This document shows, in pieces, positions 41,255-46,745 of a stretch of 46,745 nt of DNA; the stretch's first letter is position 1; the number at the start of each line of letters is the position of its first letter. The notes under the pieces are model-generated. The model did no database searches and had not been told where the DNA came from. It worked only from the letters and a program-made list of their open reading frames with translations. The translations under genes and the position numbers were made by a program. This stretch comes from an uncultured Eubacteriales bacterium (GTDB lineage: Bacteria; Bacillota; Clostridia; Christensenellales; Aristaeellaceae): assembly GCA_902764915.1 (NCBI GenBank), contig CACWXY010000025.1, positions 1 through 46,745 of the forward strand. Reading direction: 5' to 3'.

Positions 41255-41299
41255 ATCGATGTTCCTCCTGCTTCTTTTGTCACTTCAGCACAGAATCCA

Positions 41300-41938
41300 T
41301 TACATTGCCTGAGAAACGGATACGATCCGATCCCAGGGCACCAGAGACAGCGCGCCGGAAGGACAGCCTTCCGCACAGGCACCGCACATGATGCACTTGG
41401 ACGACTTGTGGGTCACCGGATTCACGGTAGGCATATGCCACGGGCAGGCCTGTACACAGGCTCCGCAGCCAACGCACTTCTCCGTATCCACCCTGCGGAT
41501 GCCCAGTTCGTCAGCGTAGATAGCCTGCTGAGGGCATGCCTCACCGCAAGCCGGCTTTTCGCACTGGCGGCAGGTGTCCGGGAAATAAGTCCAGTTGTCC
41601 TCTGTGTAAAGACCCTGGCCGTTGCGGCTGGAATACAGGTTTCTCGTGACCTTGACACGGGAAATATAGCTGGAGCAGCAGCCGTCATTGGTCAGTGTGC
41701 AGTTGATCTCACACCTCTGGCAGCCCACGCAGCGGTCAGCATCCACGACCAGAAGTCCCTGCGGGAATGCCCATACACGGACCTTATCCTCGGCAACCGC
41801 CTGTGCCGTGACGCCCATAACATTGAGCATGGACGTGGAGATGGCGAGACCAGCCAGACTCTTGCCGGACAGTTTCAGAAACTGACGCCGGGTATAGTCT
41901 TTGTCGAGGAAGCTCTTGCGATCATTTGTTTCAGCCAT
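41300..41938 (-). CDS. ydhY: TAT-exported-type 4Fe-4S ferredoxin protein, YdhY-like
   Basis: A 212-residue electron-transfer protein that should pass electrons to or from the AOR subunit. The N-terminus has a twin-arginine motif (TRRQFLKLSGKSLAG, residues 16-30) and a hydrophobic stretch, as in E. coli YdhY. Four ferredoxin-type cysteine clusters follow: CVGCQRCEINC, FPDTCRQCEKPACGEACP, CVGCGACVQACPW and CIMCGACAEGCPSGAL. That is enough for about four 4Fe-4S clusters. The AOR partner lacks a signal, so it is unclear whether the pair stays inside or is exported together. The ATG has an AAGGAGGAG site. It is the first gene of the operon, behind a leader of about 195 bases. Confidence 0.9.
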   Translation of the reverse strand: MAETNDRKSFLDKDYTRRQFLKLSGKSLAGLAISTSMLNVMGVTAQAVAEDKVRVWAFPQGLLVVDADRCVGCQRCEINCTLTNDGCCSSYISRVKVTRNLYSSRNGQGLYTEDNWTYFPDTCRQCEKPACGEACPQQAIYADELGIRRVDTEKCVGCGACVQACPWHMPTVNPVTHKSSKCIMCGACAEGCPSGALSLVPWDRIVSVSQAM

Positions 41939-41989
41939 AATGGAACTCCTCCTTCAGAAATGGAAATGAAAACAGAGTTTTTTGGGCAC

Positions 41990-42121
41990 AAACAAAACCT
42001 GACAACGCGGGTACAGAACAAAAGACCTGGTTATCAGGCTCCTTCGCAAAAGGCAAGCGCACCCGTTGCCGGATACACTCATCGGTCCAGGCGGCCACGT
42101 GGGTCATCGAAGACTCGGAGC
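41990..42121 (-). ncRNA. Structured leader of the ydhYV operon, possible Moco/W-cofactor riboswitch
   Basis: The transcript ahead of ydhY is long and structured. On the minus strand GCTCC (42121-42117) and CTTCG (42112-42108) can pair with CGAAGGAGC (42046-42038), closing an element of about 84 bases. Inside it GGCAA/TTGCC-type pairing forms a further hairpin. Directly after it a terminator-like stem (CCTGATAAC 42038-42030 with GTTGTCAGG 42006-41998) ends in TTTTGTTTGT, an apparent expression platform. The end GCGAAGGAG and start CTCCGAG recall my memory of the molybdenum/tungsten cofactor riboswitch, and gene content fits, but I cannot confirm the class. Confidence 0.4.
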
Positions 42122-42141
42122 AACATTTTGTTCTGATGGTA

Positions 42142-42170
42142 AAGATAGCACAATCCTTTTCATCTGAAAA
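42142..42170 (-). promoter_or_regulatory. Candidate promoter of the ydhYVW-like operon
   Basis: On the minus strand TTTTCA (42170-42165), a 17-base spacer ending in TGC (extended -10), and TATCTT (42147-42142). It places the transcription start about 195 bases before ydhY. Confidence 0.5.
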
Positions 42171-42252
42171 GAACCTATTTTTCGGCATTGTATCCGTATT
42201 CTGTTCATGGTATCTTTTTCCTGACATTTATCCGTCACACGGAGGTACCCCC

Positions 42253-43365
42253 ATGCATGTTTTCCTTACCGGCGACAGACAGGTCGGCAAAAGTACAATC
42301 GTGAAGAAAGTGATAGCCTCCCTTTCCTGCCCCATCTATGGATTTGAGACCCGCTTTTTCCCCGGTCAGCGCGCCGTGCTTGCCATGGTTCCCTCCGGAT
42401 TTGACGGTCCTCTGCGTGATGCTGATATTGTAGCCCGAAAGGAAGAGGGACGCTGGCACCCGCTTCCAGATGCTTTTTCCCGCATCGGAACCGCCCTCCT
42501 TTCCCGTCCGCACGGTTCCTCCGGTGTCATCATTATGGATGAACTCGGGTTTCTGGAACAGGATGCCGCGGTCTTCCAGTCAGCAGTCCTGAAAACACTG
42601 TCCAATGACCTCCCGGTGCTCGGAGTGCTTCGAAATGGCGTTGCATGGCATGAGGCCATACGGAGGCACCCTTTTACGAAGGTCATCACGGTAACGCCTG
42701 AAAACCGTGAGCATCTTCCCTCACAGGTTCTTCTCGCGCTTTCCATGTCCTTCCCTTCCATAGACATGATGCCGGAATCGTTGATTTCCTGGTCGCTTCT
42801 GGGGCAGTCCATGCCCAGCCTGTACGCAGCGCCTGCAGATCGGCAGACACTTATACGCGGCCATCTGCTGACACAGGGGTACTGGCAGAACGGTGCATCG
42901 CTTCCCGTGATTCTTGAGAATGCGGACGGGATCACGGTTTCCGGAGAGGGCCTTTCTCTCCTGCCCTGCCCGCTCACCCCATGCAAGGCAGATACGCATG
43001 TGACACTGTCCGCCCTGCGCGAGGATATATTCACCCTGCATCGTTATTCCCATGCGCCTGGCTATCATGTATGTATTCTTCGCTGTGAAGACGAAGTTTT
43101 TCCTGGCACTGACATATCTCGTCATAACGCCCTGTCAAGAGTCGTCGGGAGCAGCGTAGGACATACGCCTGTCACCCTGTCCGTCAGCAGTCGGGTTACC
43201 GGCTCACTTATGGAGATGGCAATCCGTGCCAGGATTCCGGTGGTCGTCACCGAAAAAGCCGTCTCGACCGAGGCGGTTCGTTTGGCGCAGACCTTTTCCG
43301 TAGCACTGGTATGCATGCGGGAAAGCCCTGAAGTATTCGGTGCCGCATGGCGCCTGGAAAAGTGA
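42253..43365 (+). CDS. P-loop NTPase (THEP1-like) fused to FdhD-type sulfurtransferase domain
   Basis: A 370-residue two-domain protein. Residues 1 to about 160 are a THEP1-type nucleoside triphosphatase: Walker A GDRQVGKST (7-15), YGFETRFFP, and Walker B VIIMDELGFLE (92-102). From about 175 to 365 the sequence follows FdhD, the sulfurtransferase that sulfurates the Mo/W cofactor of formate dehydrogenases. LIRGHLLTQGYW matches the FdhD GFLxTEG region, GTDISRHNALSRVVG matches the REDVGRHNA motif, and SSRVTGSLMEMAIRARIPVVVTEKAVSTEAVRLA matches the C-terminal fold. The usual FdhD CGxCG loop is altered to CPLTPC (239-244). ATG 42253 has GGAGG at good spacing. It lies divergent to the AOR operon and 12 bases before mobB. 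I infer a dedicated cofactor-maturation role for the AOR enzyme. Confidence 0.82.
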   Translation: MHVFLTGDRQVGKSTIVKKVIASLSCPIYGFETRFFPGQRAVLAMVPSGFDGPLRDADIVARKEEGRWHPLPDAFSRIGTALLSRPHGSSGVIIMDELGFLEQDAAVFQSAVLKTLSNDLPVLGVLRNGVAWHEAIRRHPFTKVITVTPENREHLPSQVLLALSMSFPSIDMMPESLISWSLLGQSMPSLYAAPADRQTLIRGHLLTQGYWQNGASLPVILENADGITVSGEGLSLLPCPLTPCKADTHVTLSALREDIFTLHRYSHAPGYHVCILRCEDEVFPGTDISRHNALSRVVGSSVGHTPVTLSVSSRVTGSLMEMAIRARIPVVVTEKAVSTEAVRLAQTFSVALVCMRESPEVFGAAWRLEK

Positions 43366-43377
43366 GGATATGCAGAT

Positions 43378-44094
43378 ATGAAACTTGTCACGATTGTCGG
43401 TATCCGAGGCAGTGGGAAAACAACTATTGTGGAGAATCTGACCCGTGCGCTGACCGCGCGCGGCTGCCGTGTCGGTACTGTCAAATCCGTTTTCTGTCCC
43501 ACCTTTCATATGGATCAAGCAGGCAGCAATACCATGCGCCATCGGCTCAGCGGTGCACAGATAGTATGTGCCAGGGCCGCGCATGAAACTGATCTTCTCT
43601 ACAGCACACCGCTGAAGACTTCAGAAATCCTGCGGCATTACGGGGACTGCGACTGGGTCCTGCTGGAAGGCGATTATGCGATTCCATGCACCCGCATTGT
43701 CGCCGCACACGAGGAAAACGATGCCGTATCTCGCATCAATCCTCTGACGGTTGCCCTGTCCGGGCGTATCGCGGGCAGTATGAAAGCCCTGCATGGACTC
43801 CCCGTGTATCATCCGGAGAAGGATCGGGAGGCATTTCTCGATTTCCTTCTGCAGACTGTTCCTGACTGTACAGACCTGGCTTCCATGGATCAGGACCTGA
43901 AAGGAGAAGACCTTTCCTCAGCGCGTGCTTTCTGTGCCGCGGGATGCCATGGTCATAAAAAGCGTGAGAAAAAGGAAAGCGGCATTCTGCTTATGGTGGA
44001 CGGTGAGAGAGTCTCGTTGACTCCGCAGCAGCAGGCACTGATCCGAAGCTGGGCGCAGCCTGCACCAGACCCTGTCGGTCAGGAATGCCTGTGA
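43378..44094 (+). CDS. mobB: Molybdopterin-guanine dinucleotide biosynthesis protein MobB-like
   Basis: A 238-residue P-loop GTPase of the MobB family, which assists insertion or nucleotide attachment of the molybdenum cofactor. The Walker A motif is GIRGSGKTTIVENL (8-21). Then come LTARGCRVGTVKSVFCPTFHMD, AARETD-like ARAAHETDLLY and VLLEGDY. The C-terminal extension has Cys and His (CAAGCHGHKKREKKE) and the tail ILLMVDGERVSLTPQQQALI, seen in clostridial MobB-like proteins. It is encoded directly after the NTPase-FdhD fusion and beside the AOR operon. AOR enzymes use a nucleotide-free cofactor, so this protein may act in delivery and not in guanylation. Confidence 0.85.
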   Translation: MKLVTIVGIRGSGKTTIVENLTRALTARGCRVGTVKSVFCPTFHMDQAGSNTMRHRLSGAQIVCARAAHETDLLYSTPLKTSEILRHYGDCDWVLLEGDYAIPCTRIVAAHEENDAVSRINPLTVALSGRIAGSMKALHGLPVYHPEKDREAFLDFLLQTVPDCTDLASMDQDLKGEDLSSARAFCAAGCHGHKKREKKESGILLMVDGERVSLTPQQQALIRSWAQPAPDPVGQECL

Positions 44095-44182
44095 AGCTGT
44101 CTTTTCCCCTTCCATGACATTGCAGCGCTTCCTTGGAAAAACCATTGTCTGGATGCAGACTGTACAGTGCGTTCAGCCAAAA

Positions 44183-44221
44183 AAAGGCAGATGCCGGTCA
44201 TGAGAACCGGTACCTGCCTTT
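44183..44221. terminator. Bidirectional terminator between mobB and the recombinase gene
   Basis: AAAGGCAG (44183-44190) pairs with CTGCCTTT (44214-44221). After a 3x3 internal loop CCGGT (44194-44198) pairs with ACCGG (44206-44210). A-rich and T-rich flanks serve both converging genes. Confidence 0.75.
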
Positions 44222-44226
44222 CTTCA

Positions 44227-46743
44227 TTATTTCGTAAGAACCTCTACCTCATTACAGAAGACAACCCGTGTTCCTGCCTGTACACAGCTGACAATCCTTA
44301 CCAGCCAGTCCTCATTCCATCCTTCCGTATTCTTCTGCGTGCGCACCCGAAAATCGTCTTCCTGTACACACGCACCGGTATGTGTACCATCGAATGATAT
44401 GGCAAGCAGATTTCTCAGCTGCCATTCTCTTTTCTGTGCCAGACATCTCCGCAGCCGGTCTTCACAGATCAGCTCCGTGTGCAGTGCTTCAATCTTTTCC
44501 CTGACGGCATCTTCCCTGCTTTTCAATTCCCGCGCTGCCTGCATGACCTGTTCTTTCAATGCCATTTCCTGCACTTCCTTACGGCAGCGCAGGCACTGAA
44601 AGACGGCGCCTTCTTTCCTGCGCATCCTCCGCATGCTTTCCCCGCAGACGCACCGTGTCCTTCCCATCAGGACCTTTCGTGAACCGTAGTCATTCCCACC
44701 TTTCTTCGCTGTCTGTCCGCGCAGCCACATTTCATCTTTGACACGGTAAAACAGAGACTTGGGTACTATCGACGGATGACTGTCCTCTACATAGTACTGG
44801 GGCAGCTGTCCCCTGTTCGGAACCAGTTTATGGGTCAGAAAATCCTCTACCAATGTCTTCTGAAGCAGCAGGTCGCCTGCATACTTCTCATTTGTCAGAA
44901 TATAGCGCACAGTACTGCTCGGCCAAGTTTTCTGGCCAGTCCCGCTGGGTACGCCTTCTCTGCGCAAATCCGATGCAATCCTGTCTGTGGAAAAGCCATC
45001 CAGATAGTCACGATAGATACGCCGTACAACCACAGCCTGTTCTTCCGCAATCACAAGCTTCCCCTTGTGATTCTTTTCATACCCGATAAACCGGGAACAG
45101 TTGATCTTAGCTACGCCCTGCTGAAAACGGTATCGGATCCCCATCCGTACATTCTGTGAAATACTCTGACTCTCCTGCTGCGCAATGGATGCCAGAATGG
45201 TGAGAATCACCTCTCCTGTGCCGTCCAGCGTATCCAGCCCTTCCTTTTCAAAGATCACTCCCACCTGCCGTGCTTTCAGCCTGCGAACCACGGACAGACA
45301 GTCCAGTGTATTGCGCGCAAACCGGGAAATCGATTTTGTCAGAATCAGATCCAGCTTTTCAGCCTCTGCATCGGCAATCATCCGGTTAAAACTGTCCCTG
45401 TGACGAAGCGATGTCCCGCTGATTCCCTCATCTGCATAGATGCCAGCCAGTGTCCAGTTCACATTGGAGGTGATCAGTTCATGATAATGACTGCACTGTA
45501 CTTCATAGGACGATTCCTGCTCCTCCGAGTCCGTGGATACACGGCAATACGCTGCCACACGCAGTTTGTTCCGGGCTGTTTCCTTGCTGGCCTGCGCCTG
45601 TGCCCGAATCACACGCACTTTTGTTTTCTGTATGGATTCATCCGTTGGATCAGGCATATCCTCTTCCGCCACCGGCAGCACCTGCGCATACGGATCCGAG
45701 TATCCGAGCGTCCTGTTTGCCAGAATCAGCACTTCTCGGTTCACAATTCCTTCATGATGCGCAGGCACGTAATACCGTTCCTGTTCTCCATGATTGATAT
45801 GCCTGACAAAACGCTCATCACAGTACGTCTTCTGAAACAGGCAGTCACCGGTATAGGTTATGTTCACCAGAATAGAGGATACCGTATTGGCTGTCCATGT
45901 CGCACTGTACTTGGTAGGAACACCGCGCGACTGCAATTCCCGGGCAATGGCGGACGGTGCCATCCCGCCCAGTGCCTTCTGAAAGACTTCTTCCACAATA
46001 AGGCGTTCCTGCGGATGAATCACCAGATGGCCCTTTTCGTCCACATCATACCCATAAGGCGGGCGCTTAAAATGAAATATACCTTCCTGAAACCGACGGC
46101 GATAGCCCAGCTTGACATTTCGGGAGAGTGATCGGCTCTCTTCTGCTGCAAAGGAAGAGAGTATGGAGAGGAAAAACTCGGAGCTCATGGAACCCGTGTC
46201 AATATTCTCCTTCTCAAAATAGACCCCCGTTCCCACCGTCTTCAGTGTGCGTACCAGATTCAGACAGTCCACCGTGTTCCGAGAAAACCTGGATATGGAC
46301 TTGGTCAGGATTTTCTGCACCTGTCCCTCCATACAATCCTGAATCAGACGCATCAGTACCGGGCGTGTTTCTGCATGCGTGCCGGATACACCTGTCTCTG
46401 CGTAAACTCCTACCAGCACCCATTCCGAGTGAGAACCGATGACCTGCTCCCAATGGGATGTCTGTGCTTCCATGGATGATTCCTGGGATTCTTCATCGGT
46501 GGATACCCTGCAATATGCGGCAACCCGTATCGTCTCCCGTGTTTCCAAAGCAGAAATGATCCGAATGTCTCTTTCCCCCGTTCGCTTATGTTGCGACCTG
46601 AGCATGCCGCCGTCTGTGTCCGTCATTGAGCCGTACCTCTTCATTCTTTGAACCCACTCGGCGCCAGGGGCGCCAAAGATTCGATATCTAAGTGGTCTTG
46701 AAAAACCATCATATATGGTATCGAATTTTTTTATTGGTTGCAT
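44227..46743 (-). CDS. Tandem large serine recombinase (two recombinases in one polypeptide)
   Basis: An 838-residue frame with two complete large-serine-recombinase modules. Module 1 has a resolvase domain at about 71-215 (RVAAYCRVSTDEESQESS with nucleophile Ser81; TKSISRFSRNTVDCL; EESRSLSRNVKLGYRRRF) and a recombinase DNA-binding domain at about 222-345 (RPPYGYDVDEKGHLVIHP). After a linker of about 45 residues, module 2 repeats this: resolvase at 394-540 (RVAAYCRVSTDSEEQESS, Ser403; TKSISRFARNTLDCL), recombinase domain at about 545-675, a zinc ribbon (Cys698, Cys700, Cys717, Cys720) and a coiled-coil tail. Module 1 lacks its own zinc ribbon. The ATG at 46743 is two bases from the window end, so the true N-terminus may lie outside; ATG 46626 with AAGAGG upstream is an alternative. 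It probably mobilises an integrated element extending to the right. Confidence 0.88.
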   Translation of the reverse strand: MQPIKKFDTIYDGFSRPLRYRIFGAPGAEWVQRMKRYGSMTDTDGGMLRSQHKRTGERDIRIISALETRETIRVAAYCRVSTDEESQESSMEAQTSHWEQVIGSHSEWVLVGVYAETGVSGTHAETRPVLMRLIQDCMEGQVQKILTKSISRFSRNTVDCLNLVRTLKTVGTGVYFEKENIDTGSMSSEFFLSILSSFAAEESRSLSRNVKLGYRRRFQEGIFHFKRPPYGYDVDEKGHLVIHPQERLIVEEVFQKALGGMAPSAIARELQSRGVPTKYSATWTANTVSSILVNITYTGDCLFQKTYCDERFVRHINHGEQERYYVPAHHEGIVNREVLILANRTLGYSDPYAQVLPVAEEDMPDPTDESIQKTKVRVIRAQAQASKETARNKLRVAAYCRVSTDSEEQESSYEVQCSHYHELITSNVNWTLAGIYADEGISGTSLRHRDSFNRMIADAEAEKLDLILTKSISRFARNTLDCLSVVRRLKARQVGVIFEKEGLDTLDGTGEVILTILASIAQQESQSISQNVRMGIRYRFQQGVAKINCSRFIGYEKNHKGKLVIAEEQAVVVRRIYRDYLDGFSTDRIASDLRREGVPSGTGQKTWPSSTVRYILTNEKYAGDLLLQKTLVEDFLTHKLVPNRGQLPQYYVEDSHPSIVPKSLFYRVKDEMWLRGQTAKKGGNDYGSRKVLMGRTRCVCGESMRRMRRKEGAVFQCLRCRKEVQEMALKEQVMQAARELKSREDAVREKIEALHTELICEDRLRRCLAQKREWQLRNLLAISFDGTHTGACVQEDDFRVRTQKNTEGWNEDWLVRIVSCVQAGTRVVFCNEVEVLTK

Positions 46744-46745
46744 AA

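Noticed and set aside
42038-42121. tRNA-Sec or another tRNA in the structured ydhY leader
   Set aside because: No acceptor stem, T-loop (GTTCGA) or CCA-proximal pattern could be fitted.
46660-46674. GGCGCC-AGG-GGCGCC repeat near the recombinase N-terminus as an attachment-site core
   Set aside because: It lies inside the coding frame and has no second copy in the window, so an attachment site cannot be supported.
1-46745. CRISPR array, rRNA or tRNA genes, insertion sequences
   Set aside because: No regularly spaced direct repeats, no rRNA-like sequence, no tRNA T-loop with cloverleaf pairing, and no transposase motif was seen on either strand; the only mobility gene is the tandem serine recombinase.

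Overview
The window looks like a chromosomal piece of a strictly anaerobic Firmicute (class Clostridia), probably gut or rumen associated. The pointers are a threonine T-box leader, the miaB-ylbF-mutS-mutL-miaA block, the radical-SAM TIGR03960/DUF2344/RNase G trio, an [FeFe]-hydrogenase-type TM1266 regulator, clostridial-type terminators and Shine-Dalgarno sites, a Moco/W aldehyde:ferredoxin oxidoreductase, and a GH112 phosphorylase for host or milk glycans. I cannot name a genus; Christensenellales-like bacteria would fit. No rRNA, tRNA or CRISPR array was seen.

Layout. Positions 1-540 hold a terminator and non-coding DNA. From 541 to 9337 is a carbohydrate region: a GH112 phosphorylase with a translationally coupled aldo/keto reductase, a divergent secreted SH3/C39-like protein, and a GH2 hydrolase. 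From 9550 to 10699 an XRE-S24 regulator with a strong inverted-repeat operator is followed by a small unknown protein. From 11003 to 14302 (minus strand) lie a pentahaem nitrite reductase (NrfA) and the ResB/ResC cytochrome c assembly pair. From 15037 to 17780 are a DUF1848 protein, a TM1266-type regulator and a divergent GPH sugar symporter. thrS with its T-box leader and a UlaG-like hydrolase follow, then a long minus-strand operon (31941 down to 20871): radical SAM, DUF2344, RNase G, miaB, ylbF, mutS, mutL, miaA. Upstream of it are an 8-oxoguanine glycosylase and an M42 peptidase, with a divergent flavin-binding-fold protein.

The accessory right-hand third is the most interesting. From 34764 to 37760 is a three-gene membrane operon: a MotA/ExbB/ZorA-like channel protein, a MotB/OmpA/ZorB-like partner and a small anchored third protein, without any recognised Zorya effector. 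From 38176 to 44094 is a tungsten/molybdenum module. A YdhY-type TAT ferredoxin, a YdhV-type aldehyde ferredoxin oxidoreductase and a YdhW-position protein run leftwards behind a long structured leader. Divergently come a P-loop NTPase fused to an FdhD-type sulfurtransferase domain, and MobB. I read these as one enzyme module with its own cofactor-maturation genes. At the right edge (44227-46743) a single reading frame encodes two complete large serine recombinases in tandem, which suggests that an integrated mobile element continues beyond the window.

Functions are by recall of protein families and motifs; no database search was run. Promoters were read by eye as -35/-10 pairs with 16-18 base spacing, so they are predictions.
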